DNA of 64,000 bases from Stropharia rugosoannulata (Eukaryota > Basidiomycota > Agaricomycetes > Agaricales > Strophariaceae), in NCBI GenBank assembly GCA_028532985.1, contig JANCIK010000002.1, positions 3,286,001-3,350,000 of the forward strand, given 5' to 3'. The position numbers and the translations under genes were made by a program. Below are positions 36,978-48,930 of this stretch, in pieces (within the stretch, counting starts at the first letter, position 1; every line of letters begins with the position of its first letter). Under the pieces are notes generated by a model. That model worked only from the letters and a program-made list of their open reading frames with translations. It made no database searches and was not told the DNA's origin.

Positions 36978-38916
36978 ATGGCACCCATTCAACATTCCAA
37001 TTCCCTATCCACCCTGTTCGAAAATCTTAAGGACCCATCTCACTGCGCTAGATCTCTCCTAGGCGCCTCGCAAACAGGTATTCTTGATGCTCAGGACGCC
37101 CATGGATTCAAAAACTTCTGGGCCGCAATCACTCACGATCTCAACTTCTGGGAGTCACTTTTGCTATTTTTGTTCAAGCCACGCTCCGAAAGCGAGGCAC
37201 GAGCTTTCCTGGATAAAATCTCACATTGCTCTTGCCACCTGAGGGACAAAAAAATCCGCGAATACCACAGATTTGGTAGAATAGTAGAGCAAGAAATATT
37301 CTCTACGACCAGCACCGATGTGCAAACCCCAAGCTCCACTGCTTTCATCATCAATCTCTTCCGAATTCTCACAAGTACCTTGGAAAACACCCGCATGAAG
37401 GCTGTGGCGAAAAGAACAGCTTTAAATTGGCCTACTTGCCCAGAAGACCTTATGCCATTTGGACCAGACAATCTTATTGAAAGCCTCATCGTGTGGTCCC
37501 AAATTGTACGCGATCCCGTAGTATTCCGTGTCGCTACCCAATGTATCCGATTCTGTGGGGCTCTTTTTATTCCTTCTGTCATCAATTCAAGCTTAACGCG
37601 ACATGTGGTTGATTCTGCACGAGACCTCTTCGACCACACATTGTCAACTCTCCGTTTACGTGCCGAAACAAGACGCAAGGAAATGGGACGTGCATTTACT
37701 TACCAGTCCGAGGTACTGCTTGGTTATTTCACTGCATTTTGTGAAAATCAGCCCATTGCAAAAAGAATGATCATGTACAACAGCTTTGAACTTAAAGCCA
37801 TGCAAGTCTTTGCCATGCTAGCTTATCTTGCAGATGACCCACGTCTACTCCTTGAAGCTCGCAGCCGACGGTCTTCTACTGCTCGACTGGCATATCAAGC
37901 GGTGGGAATCTATAAGGCACTAATACATTACATTGACCCACTTCCCCCTGTTCGACTTTACCCCGTTGTGTGGGACGTTGCGTATGATAAAGAATGCATT
38001 GAAAAAGAACGTGAAGCAGGCAAGTTGCCACTTACACGGAAGGTATAACTTCTGATGTTAACATCTGAATAGAGAGCAAGGAAATTGCATTTTTAGATTC
38101 ACAACAAGATCCAAGCCTTAGTGTATTTGATCCTGAATATGGTGAGAATGGTTTCTTATGAATAACAGTGAATTCTGACTCACTTTTACTTTCTGCCAAA
38201 TCACAGAGGTCCCTCCAGTGCTTTATGACAAAATAGCCAAAAACACACTCTATCATATCCGCATTGCCCGTTTCGACCTGCAATGCTCTGCCCAGCTTTG
38301 CACAAATTCAATCCACAGTACAGGTAGACAATTCCAGCGCTGCGGCCGCTGCAACATTGCACTCTACTGTTGTAAGGAATGCCAGACTGAGTCATGGTCT
38401 GCTCAGCAATTTCCACATAAGTTCATTTGCAAGATCTTGCGCAGAATGGTCGATATCGCAGGGGCAGAGGTCGTATTTAGTCGAAGTCCTGTAGCAAATT
38501 ACCATGGGTACTGTCCTGATGAGGTGGGGCTCGCAGTAGCTGAGACCTGGAGACGCAATAAAGTACCTATGGCGGAATTGTTACAAGTTTCCGGATGGGC
38601 ATCACACAAACCATACCCGACAGTATTTTCCAAAAGAAAAAACTGTGCACCAGGGTATGCTGATTACGAGGAGCTCATCAATGAATTAAGTAGCAGGGAG
38701 GGAGCAACTGAAGGTGATTATTTTGTCCTTCTCTCAAAGATGTTTATAACTAAAATGTCTTTGGTAAACTAAGCATTGTTCATCGACATGGAAAAACCAA
38801 TGTCATCGGAACGCTACAATGAACTGAGATTGACATTCAATAACATTTCAAAATCGGGCACGCCAGAAGTCACAGCAGTCTATGAACCATACACAAAAGT
38901 TGGACTTGGAAATTAA
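36978..38916 (+). CDS. MYND-type zinc-finger protein
   Basis: Large first exon (36978 to about 38040) with an alpha-helical N-terminal region. A small exon (about 38097-38140) and a third exon with the MYND finger follow. The finger's ligands are CSAQLC, then RCGRCNIALYCCKECQTESW and the final HKFIC. MYND fingers bind proline-rich peptides; this domain pairing is common in expanded Agaricomycete families of unknown role. Without further splicing the frame stops at 38770-38772. However, the same frame continues right after the stop with coding-like sequence (LFIDMEKPMSSERYNELRLT) to a stop at 38914-38916. A 59-nt intron starting GTGATT near 38715 and ending CTAAG at 38774 would remove the stop and keep frame, so I extend the model to 38916. 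Confidence 0.75.
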
Positions 38917-40419
38917 GCGCCCAAACCAATTTACGAGTCTCCTAATGGTCATATCACTTAATCCCATTTAGACATTTCATGAACACGTATTAGTAGTGTA
39001 CACTATGCACACAAGCTAGAAGTCCAACAGATCCTCCATTATTTACTTGATGTCTGTCTTGTAATCCCAATCACTGAGATAGCAGTAGAAATAAACACCA
39101 TCATACTTGCCTGTCCCGGAACCTCTACCCAAAACAAGCAGTTAACTCAGGTTTCAAAAAGGTTCCCGATCCCTAAACACTTGTCATGCCTGGCGCATGA
39201 TCTCAAAATTTGACGTCGTTATCATTGAGCAGTAATATATTTTCAGAATCATGGACTATTTCAGGCCCATATTTAGGCAGCCAAACGGAAGCAACAATAA
39301 ACGCCATTCAATTTTGAGCAGTTGAGGTAGGGTACATCTTTCGCAAGTGTTAAATGAATTGTCGCAGATATTTTACACGCGTGAGTAAATGGGGCGGCTC
39401 AGGCGAGTGTCGATGACCGACGATGAGTCAACGCATTTGGAAAGTACAGTCTGATAGACGACAATCTTCACACAAACTGCAATCGAGAGTAAACAGAAGG
39501 AATCGGGTAGTTACGACGCTGTTTTTGTTAATCCGAGTTTTAGTCAAAGGTAATATCGCTTCTGAATATAACGCTGAAACAAGCCCAGAACACCCATGTC
39601 ATTGATCATTGAAGGAACTAAAGTTAGACGCTGGAAGGTTCGCGAGACCTCAAGGAACAGAGCCAAATACTCCGGACTAAGCCTTTAGATTGAATGCGCA
39701 GCGAAGTAGATGTTGCCACAGACAACAGAAAGAAAATCGTTAGCGTTAACGTAGATTCCAATGTCTAACATTTAAACACATCTGTCGATAGAGATACGAA
39801 CTAAGTGGTTTCAAAGAAAGCTAGATGCTCGGAAGATGTGAGCTGCCTTAAAGGCAATTTACTTCATTTTGCGGGAAAGTCACCAACTCTTATATAAATT
39901 GGTGACCAAGGACTTCGTGTTCGCGGTTAGGAGGACTTCACCTCGTGCCTATTTCATGCCACATCCGAAGGTATGTAGGTCCTTCAGACTGCGACGTCCG
40001 TACGGTAGTCTTCGAGAAGAACAGTCAGATCGGTATCCCTTAATCTCTAAGATTATAGTGCAACGTAGTCTTGACCTAGGAAGAACGAGACAGTGATAGC
40101 GGGAGTGCTCCTTCATACCTTCGCCAGCCTGGCTAGTACGTTTGCAATGGGCATTAAATCAGCGGAGTACTGCCGCTCATTCGAAGTTCTTGGACTGCCT
40201 AGATTCTCTCTGTATGGCTTGAAGAGAAAAAGTGAATACTTTTACAACGTGTAACGCTTAACCGCAACCAGCTTCGCTGGCATTAGTCGGACTGGAATTG
40301 AAATGATCCTCGAATTCACTCCGTGGTATGATGTTACTACTGTCCTTGTAAGAATCATACCAGAGATATTTGGGAGCTTGGACTTACCAAAGGTATCTAC
40401 AGGGTGTAAGCACAATAAT
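38917..40419. other. intergenic region, no gene recognised
   Basis: About 1.5 kb. It contains a perfect 8-bp hairpin (GTCACCAA and TTGGTGAC, 39878-39905, 12-nt loop) followed by further short imperfect hairpins to about 40160. An unrecognised structured RNA is possible, but nothing matches a known class. Confidence 0.4.
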
Positions 40420-40545
40420 TTAATGCTGCTTCTTTTGTTCGATGTAGCGAGTATTGACAGCAACGATGTGGTACCCGACCACAGTGATCATTGCAAAAAT
40501 GCCCAGTGAATTGGCAATTGATAGAAGGGTCTGGTGAGAGATCAT
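40420..40545 (-). CDS. OST4: Oligosaccharyltransferase subunit Ost4 (41 residues)
   Basis: Single-exon 41-residue protein that begins MISHQTLLSIANSLGIFAMI and contains TVVGYHIVAVNTRYIEQKKQ. This matches the Ost4 mini-protein family (30-45 residues; starts MI-D/S-x-Q-L, one membrane helix, then AYH/YH near the end). Ost4 stabilises the catalytic Stt3 subunit of the ER oligosaccharyltransferase, which N-glycosylates nascent proteins. The reading frame is too short for normal gene-finding cut-offs and is easy to miss. Upstream and divergent is the DUF7918 gene, about 330 bases away. Confidence comes from size, start, helix position and the YH motif together. Confidence 0.85.
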   Translation of the reverse strand: MISHQTLLSIANSLGIFAMITVVGYHIVAVNTRYIEQKKQH

Positions 40546-40872
40546 GCTGGCTGTCGAAGGAGTTGAGTTGCAAGTCTCGTGGAAGAGGCGGTTTCATACC
40601 TGGAATGGTTTAAGAGTACAAGTCGCGTCAACAACTCAGTAGATGATGGGACACGTTTAGGGTGCTGCTGACGTAATCTGTGGGAGGATAGATTACAAAG
40701 CTGTGTACAAGAGCTTCAATCTGGCCCCTGGCCGAACGCACAGCACCGACTTTGTCGTTTGCGAGGCTGTAACTTCTCTCTTTTAATCTTTCTTTCTTTC
40801 CCTTCGTCCTTCTTTAATTTTCCGTTCACTCGGATAATTTACCCAAAACAACCCCATCCTTCAAAAGCAGCA
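40546..40872. promoter_or_regulatory. divergent promoter region, OST4 / DUF7918 gene
   Basis: 327 bases between divergent ATGs. A strongly pyrimidine-rich leader (40770-40830) precedes the DUF7918 start. No TATA box was recognised. Confidence 0.45.
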
Positions 40873-42091
40873 ATGCCTCTGCAGATGAACGGCGTCGAAG
40901 CCTGGATCACAGGCGAAAACAAAGTTAAGCTCGCTGAATTCGCCACCGAAGTCGACGAGGAAACCGGCGTTGTAACATGTTGGGTGGCTGGAGAGCCTGG
41001 GCAAGTGCGTACAACATTCTCTGATAATGTGGGGATTTGTGGGGATCATGATCATAAGCTTGGAGTACATATATTTCCAATTTGCTTCCGTATCTCGCGC
41101 CGCCGCTGGGCAGGCTGGGGAACGACGGCGGATCCGTCCCCTCGATCTCCCGAAATTCCTTCCGTCCCTCACAGATAGGGCGTACCATTTAGCATCGTAC
41201 TGACCCTTGCCGTCCCATACAGGATTTCTCCATCCGTTGGCGCGATCTCGCTGACCCTGTTACCGCTGTGAACCACTATGATATCAGCGGTTTCGTGACT
41301 ATGGATGGCTACGAGCTTGGAGGGCGAGTCATCAAGGCTCGTACTTATGCGCCTGCAATCTTTTCTCGTATTGCAACGTCGCCCACCTCTTGTCTGCCGT
41401 TGACCTTCGCTAATCTTCCCAGGTCAGCCGGTCAGTCCACATTTAGCTTCATTCTATATTGTCGATTGTAACACGTTGATAGGAATAGGAAAAGATTGGA
41501 AAAACCTTGGAACGATAACGCTTGACATCCATGTCGTTCAAGTTGGCGAGGCAAACCGACTGCACAAGGGCTTCTCGAACTATCTTCAGAGAAGCGAAGG
41601 CTTGTCTCTACCTCTATCTTCGGCAACTCCCTTTTCATCCACGGAGGTGACGAGCTTAAGGAAGATAGCTACATTCATCTTCAAATATAGACCCTTGGGT
41701 GGGTACATTTTATTCTCAAGTTCACATATATCTCTAAAACATTTTTCAGAGGTACTGCGATACCATTGCATCACACCTCCGCCTGTCATGACGATTCCCT
41801 CGTCTCTGGCATTGACTAGTCATGTCCGCATAGGGCTCAAACGATCAGCGGCCGATGAGTTTGACGATGAATTTGATAGCCCACTTGCTAGTCCGACGAC
41901 GCCGACCACCCCTGATTTGTCATACAGTAGCGGAGGCTCCGACTCAGAGTCATCATATGTTTGTCAAAGTTCTTCTGCAGTGATGTACAACCCCTAATCT
42001 TTTTTCTTAGGACTACATTGACAAGTTTATACCTCGCTCATATGCTAAAATTCCCACCTACGCCCCACAGGCTAAAAGGTTGAAACTATGA
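40873..42091 (+). CDS. DUF7918-domain protein
   Basis: Basidiomycete-enriched family of unknown function. Five exons: 40873-41004, from 41223, after a 52-nt intron near 41435-41486, after a short intron near 41700, and a last exon from about 42012. The N-terminal part NGVEAWITGENKVKLAEFAT, DEETGVVTCWVAGEPGQ and DFSIRWRDL fits the start of DUF7918. VTMDGYELGGRVIKART, WKNLGTITLDIHVVQVGEAN and FIFKYRPLEVLR (the typical FxYRPLEVL block) complete it. The C-terminus is Ser/Thr/Pro-rich and acidic, then basic, ending AKRLKL. The protein is likely cytosolic or nuclear; no catalytic residues are known for the family. The first intron is unusually long for this window (218 nt). Confidence 0.8.
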
Positions 42092-43493
42092 ACTTCCGCC
42101 ACCAATCCGCCTTAATTCCATCATCCCGTGTATATCTGCGAAACCGTCAATCCCTCTCTTTGATGCGTCCCTCGGGCTCATCAACAACGACATCTAATCT
42201 CTCCTGTATAAAGTCTCTTGTCGTTGTCTTTACTTTTGTCATTGCTAGTCAAACCGGATCTATCGCTAACCAGCCCTATGTTACTAACAGACTCTTTACT
42301 CAATCCAGTTAATTTCTCTCGTATACTCACAGCCTCTATCTTCCATTATGCTTGTAGACCGGGGATAGGCTGACCACCACACTCATTTTTAATCTCTCAC
42401 CGTATGTGGCCCTCTTTATTATGCATGTCTGACCGGCATTTGTGCTTCTCCGTCTTATTAGGTCAGACTTATCTCGTAAATATCTGTTGTTATATCATCA
42501 CGTATCCCTTCAGCGCTTTCTGATACTTGCTTATTCCTCTCCGGGAGCTCGCTCACCATGCCTGCATATATAATTATATATTCAGCATGCGAAGTCTTGC
42601 TTTCATTCTAGGCCATGTCGGCTTCTTTGACTGTCTTCGACCATTATATCCACTGCTTTTATCATTAGTAGTGTATGCTACAGAAAATGACTTGTAAAAA
42701 CCCTACCTAGTAATTTCAAATATCCTTCTACTATCTACATAGTTACCTAGGACAACTACCTCTGAACTCAGCATCTGTCAATGAATGACTATGTACGTGA
42801 GCCTTGTATGTACTAGCCTAATTTTAGTTCTTAAAATGTTCCGACAGGTGGCATTATACAAAATTTGGCATTGATAGCCCACTTAGCTCCAAGAAGTTAT
42901 ATTACTAGTAGGTACAAGGTTGCGTTCATGTTTGACTCAGGATGCTGTTTTGTACAATTTTCCTTCCTCGACCTCAGGGTCGCTCGAAGGTCCATGTTAC
43001 ATGCCCGAAAAAGGAAAGACGTTAGCTAGATTAAGTCGTCCTCGCTACTAAGCTGTCCGTCCTCTTCGCCTTACAACCAGCAGATCAGTAATCTACTACT
43101 TTCAAGGTACAGAATGTGAAGTGCGTTACGCTGCAAATGTGATCACCAACTGAGAAAAAATAAATGCTGGCATTTGCATTTGATTTGGGAAGGGTTCGTG
43201 AATGCCTCAAATCCATCAAAGGGCGTACAAGAAATTAGAATATAACAAGGCATAAGTGACGTCCTATAAATATTGTCCATGGTTCCGACAGCATGAGATT
43301 CCAAGAAAGACTAAAAGACGCTAGTAGTTGAATCAGTGATGGTATAAAATCATGCTTTGATTGTTCGACCTCAGTTGAGCCACCGGCCAGGATGTCAAGC
43401 GAGTAAAACGCACGCTGAGAGCTTTATTAAGCCTGATTTAATGAGTTCATGTATCACATCGAGCAAAGCATGTAAGCTACGCTGCGTTGCATT
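42092..43493. other. intergenic region, no gene recognised
   Basis: About 1.4 kb between convergent 3' ends. It holds AT-rich sequence with short ORFs only; no domain, repeat or RNA gene was identified. Confidence 0.5.
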
Positions 43494-44374
43494 TTAGTTT
43501 CGTTTCACTTCGCAAATAAGATGAGATGACAGACCAGTCTGCGCCTTTGCCTTTGCCTTCATTTTGAAAAAGTCTTCGTGCAGGCCGCACTCCGTTTTAT
43601 CCTTCCCAGCCCATCGTCCCGCACGCTCGTCTTGCCCCTCTTCCACCTTAATCGTACTGTGCCAGTCGCCTACGCTTCGGTATCCCTGTTCCAAGAGCTT
43701 GTTTCTCGGGACGCTATTTTCCTTTATGTACCATTCTACCATAGAGAAGTTCCAGGCAAACAGAGGATTAAGTTTTAGTAGGCCCTTGCTGTCGACTTCC
43801 AACGGTTGCAAAGTGGCGCGCGCGCCACCTTGCGTTGCTCGCCGTCCGGTTATGACTGATTTGACATTGAATTTCTCGTATGCCCGTTGTGCAGGTTCCA
43901 CCTATACCAGACGCAGGAGAGTCAGAAACAGGCGATTACTGCACGTCAAAACGGACTACGAACCTTGACCACAAAGTCGTAGTTCGCATCATCTGCTTCC
44001 CAGTGCCTCTCTCCATACTTCTTCTCGAAATCCTGCACCGTCTTACAGTCCTCTGGCTTGAACACATGTACGGGCACACCGTACCGCACTTTCACATCGT
44101 CCACGAGTTGATATGTTTCCGGGAAGTGGTATAGAGTGTCAATAAAAATGAGCGGCGGAGGAGATGTCGTTATTTTCGACAGCATATCGATCGCAACAAG
44201 TCCTGTCAATCCGAACGCCGTTGTTTGATACAGGTTTGGCAGATATTCGATGCCCCATCTTAGGATTTCTTCGGGCGTCAGTTGAGAGAGATATGCGTTG
44301 ATATGGGCGAGGTCTGATTGGCTGAGAGGCAGGGGAAGCGGCTTGGGATATTCAGGGGCAGATTTAGGCGCCAT
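43494..44374 (-). CDS. MET16: Phosphoadenosine phosphosulfate (PAPS) reductase
   Basis: Reduces PAPS to sulfite and PAP using thioredoxin, in the cytosolic sulfate-assimilation route to cysteine and methionine. Two exons. The first has the ATP-pyrophosphatase-like fold (FGLTGLVAIDMLSK in place of the SGG-type loop, IFIDTLYHFPETYQLVDDV). The second has VITGRRATQGGARATLQPLE, NPLFAWNFSMVEWYI, LLEQGYRSVGDWHST and the catalytic-cysteine tail motif ECGLHEDFF. Length is about 270 residues, typical of fungal Met16. The start chosen is MAPKSAPEY at 44374; an upstream in-frame TTG is not credible. Confidence 0.93.
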
Positions 44375-44851
44375 AATAGCAGACAATTAGTAGGAGTAGC
44401 GAAGTGACCAGTCGGCGGTCGCTATAGGTTATTGGAGGTTATTGGCGATGATGCAATGTCAGGGACGGCTGTCGATGTCTTATGTGGGAGTTATCAAAGA
44501 CCTGCGATAAGTAAACTTCAGTATATGTAGCGGGCATCCCATCTTGGATTTGTTATGTGGCTTCATCATCAACCTTTGATTTTACTCGATGACGCCAAAG
44601 TGAGGAATGGTGGCCGCGGGCACGTGTGTGCCAACTGCCCTTGCGTCGATCCAATTAACCTGAACTTAGTAAGAGGCATTTACCAGTACCTCCGTCTTGC
44701 CTCCGTCACTAACTTCCCAATGAGCCCACAGGTTTGATGTACAATGTCTACTTTAACTGTTGTGATATCTTGAACAGAGATGATAAAAACAAGGAGAAAT
44801 CGAGTCAAGAATATGTACAATGTATAAGGCAGCGAGGTGTGCAGGACGCGT
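44375..44851. other. PAPS reductase promoter / DENR 3' region
   Basis: About 480 bases. It contains the PAPS reductase upstream region and the 3' UTR of the neighbouring DENR gene, both on the minus strand. No specific motif could be assigned. Confidence 0.45.
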
Positions 44852-45734
44852 CTACTCTGTTTTCTTCTTCTTGTCTTCCACTATTTCTACGTTGGCTATG
44901 GGCACGCCTTTGAGGACACCCTCTCCCTTCTCAAGGATGTCGTAAATTTCATCCGACACGTCGCCCTGGACGACAATCTCGTCCAAGCCCTGCGCATTTT
45001 TCGTAACTGACGCTCCGGTCGCAAACCGGCCTGCGAGCTGCTTCGCCGCCTTCTTCAGATCAATCGAGAACGCCTCTAGACCGTGGATAGCTGTGACATG
45101 CTTGCGCTTTGTGCGTTCAATGCGCTTAATCGTTACCTGTAGACGCAAGCATAAACATGAATAACAAAGAAATGCATTATGCATCAGCGGACCTGAGAGG
45201 CAAGTTTCTTCTTGAGAGCCGCGTCCGCCTTGGCTTCAGCCTTCGCCTCCTTTTTCGCTGCCTCCTTTTCCAATTTGGCCTGCGCCTCTAGACTGAGCGT
45301 GCCAATTTTAGACGTCAGAGCCTCTGCGCAGATTACTTAGCATCAGATACATAAGATCGCCCGTGGCACGTACCTTCCGAGTAGTACCTGTCATAAAGAT
45401 CAGGGTGTTCCTCTTTCAACCACTCTTTGCACCTCGTAAGACTCGATCCGAATTCGCAGTATTCCAGCGGGAACGAGCACACTGTCGAACAAGATGTCAG
45501 AGCACGATTCCGCGAGGACGATGGCAAGAGGTATTAAGCGCGTCGGCTGGAACTTTGGTCTGAGGTGTGCCTTGGCTAATGCAGTTCAATCGGAAACATC
45601 GAGAAACTTGCCTTTGCAGTAGAATACATCCTGCGGTTGTCTAGGCTCTTTCGGAGGTTCGGCAGGTTGTTGAGAAGTAGAGGCATCCCCTTCAGCTGCT
45701 GGCCGGGGCGGTGATTGAACTCGCTTCTTTCCCA
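44852..45734 (-). CDS. TMA22: Density-regulated protein homologue (DENR/Tma22), SUI1 domain
   Basis: Ribosome-associated factor that, with MCT-1/Tma20, removes deacylated tRNA and recycles 40S subunits or assists reinitiation. Four or five exons starting at MGKKRVQSPPRPAAEG. The conserved Cys-rich N-terminal motif VFYCKVCSFPLEYCEF is made by joining two exons, followed by RCKEWLKEEHPDLYDRYY. A charged Lys/Ala-rich linker leads to a SUI1 domain (IKRIERTKRKHVTAIHGLEA, ATGASVTKNAQGLDEIVVQG) ending in an acidic/basic tail. The intron splitting YCK and VC (45482-45611) uses a GC donor (AAAG/GCAAGT) with a normal AG acceptor. Confidence 0.92.
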
Positions 45735-46106
45735 TGATGTTAGTCTGATGAAGTCAATTCGAAGAAGATGTATAAGAAAACTGATGATGAAGATGGTCAA
45801 GCAGAGGAAAGTAGAGTTGTGACCGTACTAGTCTTGCCAAACTCTCCCAATGTGATGATGCATGATGTAATCTAATCTAATCGTCTAATAGACCAAAGTA
45901 CGATGACTTCCATAAGAGTGACCCATAAAGTATGTATTACAACAAATAGTATATACTAGAAGTGCATGGCAATGTGTCTTTTGTACAGGCAGTAGATACT
46001 AAGGTCTCCTAAAATATTTGAACGCCAATACTATAGGCCAACGATAAAATATTCAGGTGGCCAGCAATTTGCAAATAGTTTTTGCAAGTTGCATTTTGAA
46101 TAACCA
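45735..46106. other. intergenic region between DENR and TMEM135-like gene
   Basis: About 370 bases with the DENR promoter and the 3' UTR of the neighbouring minus-strand gene. Nothing else was seen. Confidence 0.5.
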
Positions 46107-48302
46107 CTAGTTAGGTCCAATGAATTGATACAAAATCCTCCTGACAAGACCGGAAAGATGTTGCGGGTCATTCTGGTAAGTGCTCTGTATACACATGAGA
46201 TGGGCTGTGACAGGCAGAGAAAACGAATCAGCGTACCATGACCATAGCCATTCCTATTGCAGTCAAAAATGTTTCCCCCCATTTTCCGGTCCTGAACACC
46301 CATCCCTTACCTCTCGCCATAACCCACGCGCTCTCGAGACCCTTCGGTAGTACGTACATCGCTAGCTCGCCCCGCCTGCGCTTTTCCTCTACAAATAGTG
46401 AGAGGCCCGCTGCGAACCCGGGGACCCAAAACGAGAATTTAGAAATCAGCATATCAGTGACCCATGGTGAAATTTTGGTAAGTGGATGCGTTAGTAAAGA
46501 AGCAGGAAGGGCGCCCGTCCGAAGGAGCGTGAGGAACTTATGGAGCTTGTGCTTGTAACAGTACATGGCTAAGAAACCGGATACTATTAGAAGATGCAGG
46601 TTGCTAAATGAAGACGATAATAACATGCCTTGGTAAATCACGACGAAGACGCCCAAAAATGCGGAGCTCCTCATACTGCCAATTGTTGCTTTGAATAGAA
46701 TTTTGGCTGGGTCTTCCACGAATGCCTTCCGCTTGAAAAGGACGGCAGGGACAAAATGGAGCGCGCCGTAGATGGGTAGCATCCATTTAAATACTGCAAA
46801 GAATCTGTCTAGTGGGACAGATGCGCACGATGTAAGTGCTGGATGCACGGCGGAACATGGGCCGTAGCGCATAATATAGGGGGGAATGCCATCTACGGGC
46901 AAAGGCGGGTTCAACAATGTATCACGGAGTGAAAATAAATCAGACTTGTTCGCAGCGGTGATGTCCTGTAGACAGAATGTAAGGCATAGTCCATGGAACA
47001 TTTTGATATTAGGCTTACAGCGCGTCGAACGAGTTGGTCGAGGTCTTTGAGATCGAAAACACCCGTTCGGACAAGATCATGATTCATGCGTACACATTCC
47101 GGTGGAACTTTAGACGCTTGTGAAATCCTAAACACGCGCATGAGAGTCCAGTCGCGCCGCAGAAATACATCTTTCGTACCAGCTAGTGTACGACCGAGGC
47201 AATGTGTCCGGGCGCAGTAGGAATCCGTACAGTATTTGTCCACAAGCAAGCGAGAACACCAATACATCTCCATTAGGCACACTAAGGCCTCGTTTAGTCG
47301 TGAAGGCATTGTATGAACCCTGCAGTCCACTAGCGTCTGTGAATTAATTCCTTTAGGCAAGACCTTAATAGAGACTCACCGGACAAACATCTGCTGTGCG
47401 ATGACACCTCGCCTGTTCCGCTTTTCCCATATGATTGCCAGGCCGCCTGCAATCGCTCCTGCGAGAGCCGCGTGCCACCTTCGCGTTTGCTTCCGGATGA
47501 GTACGAGTTGGGCACGTTTCGACAGCGATAGACGCGCTTTGCGTTTCTCCAGAGGAACAACCAACAAATTATGGCTATCGATGTCTATACTGTCTTCTTC
47601 ATCGTCTAAGGCAGAAGACCCATTTGCTACATTTCTTGGGTTTATTGCGGGGATGAGGATAGGGAGGGCATTAATTATGAATTTATACAGTGATGTGAAG
47701 GTGCCTGATCGGGGGACAGGTCACTCGGGTTGTAGATGGGGAATGTGAAAGCGCACCTAGCATGGCGGCGAAACGCCAGGTGTCCTGTCCAAAGACCGCC
47801 CGCCGTATCATGGCCGTGCGGTAGTCCCTGCGGGCAGAGGGTATATTAGGACTCCTCATGAATGATGCACATAGAGCATTTACCTTGGAACACGGTGTAT
47901 TCGAATGAGCGCCAGCACCAGGTTAATAGACGCCCGGATATTGAATGCGAGCGTTGCAGATCCTGATTCACAACGTTAGTGCGCTATCTAGTCTGCATAC
48001 CGAGCACAAACGATCTACTCACTGAATCCTCCGGCCATGGCGTGTGCCAGGCAGGCTTCCAGAGTGTCCAACTCGACAACAGGCTGGCCTTTGTCTCTCC
48101 AGACCATCTTGCGGGCCTCCTTCAGCCGTTCCTGGTGATTCGCCATTGCTACGAGGTTCTCAAAGGACGCCATGGCGCGCTTTGGGGTCAGTAGTATGCC
48201 TTCTAAGTCGGTTCTCTCGCCGGGTGTTTGTGGCATGCTGGGCGGCGACAATGTGCCTCTGCTGCTGGACGACCCGTTGGGCTCCCGTGCTAGGTCTGTC
48301 AT
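46107..48302 (-). CDS. TMEM135-like membrane protein
   Basis: Homologue of TMEM135, a multi-pass protein linked in animals to peroxisomes and mitochondrial dynamics and distantly related to Tim17-type membrane proteins. Exons splice in order: MTDLAREPNGSSSSRGTLSP; a helical segment GFSATLAFNIRASINLVLAL; AALAGAIAGGLAIIWEKRNR; then SVPNGDVLVFSLACGQILYG and the RPDTLPRSY motif typical of the family. The Cys-rich block MRYGPCSAVHPALTSCASVP and several C-terminal membrane helices (ILFKATIGSMRSSAFLGVFV, FSFWVPGFAAGLSLFVEEKR) follow. It ends QFIGPN at 46107. About 650 residues. The role in this fungus is not known; organelle membrane is likely. Confidence 0.8.
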
Positions 48303-48930
48303 TAGATGTGATAGACGAGATTAAGGATATAGGGAAGAAATAGTGGAGCAGTCTGCAATGCTGGGGCACCCTTATAACATGCCAAGGAGTTTCTGGGGTA
48401 GAGAGGAGAAAATATGGAGACTGTGATTCGCTGAACGGAACTCGGCTTCTTCCCGCCCCTGCTATGCCCAATACCCATGCGCTCTCCTTAGCCAGATTCA
48501 GCCAGGCTCTCAGTCACGCTGCCTCCAGTACTGAGCCAGACTTCTGTACTTGAAAAGACTTTAGAGTCACATTGGTACACTGTGAAGTCATTAATCCTCG
48601 ACCGGAAGTTTTGGCCTTGCTGAAAGTAAGGTTCCACACTGTCTAATTCTTATCCGTTTTGCACATGTTTGTTCTCTCTTCTCTTATACACACAACCAAA
48701 TACATCCACGACCCACCCCATCCTAATTCCTTCGAAAATCGCTCCGTTTTGTACTTGTTTGTCTATAGCCTATATGCTACACAGATGTAATTTAATCATT
48801 CTACGTCCGTTTCCCACTCTGTCACTTCTGCGTTGTAAGCCTCTGTCATTCCCGTCCTCGCTCCCTCCAAGATCCCGCCAAGATCTCGTCCTCCATCGTT
48901 GCTTCACTGGTGGAACTCGCCATGCTCGTA
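48303..48930. other. intergenic region upstream of TMEM135-like gene
   Basis: About 630 bases holding the promoter of the TMEM135-like gene and the ragged 3' side of the helicase remnant. No terminal Helitron hairpin was convincingly identified. Confidence 0.4.

Noticed and set aside
39869..40096. 75-codon ORF in the 38.9-40.4 kb gap
   Set aside because: It overlaps the hairpin cluster, shows no protein motif and has no matching splice partners.
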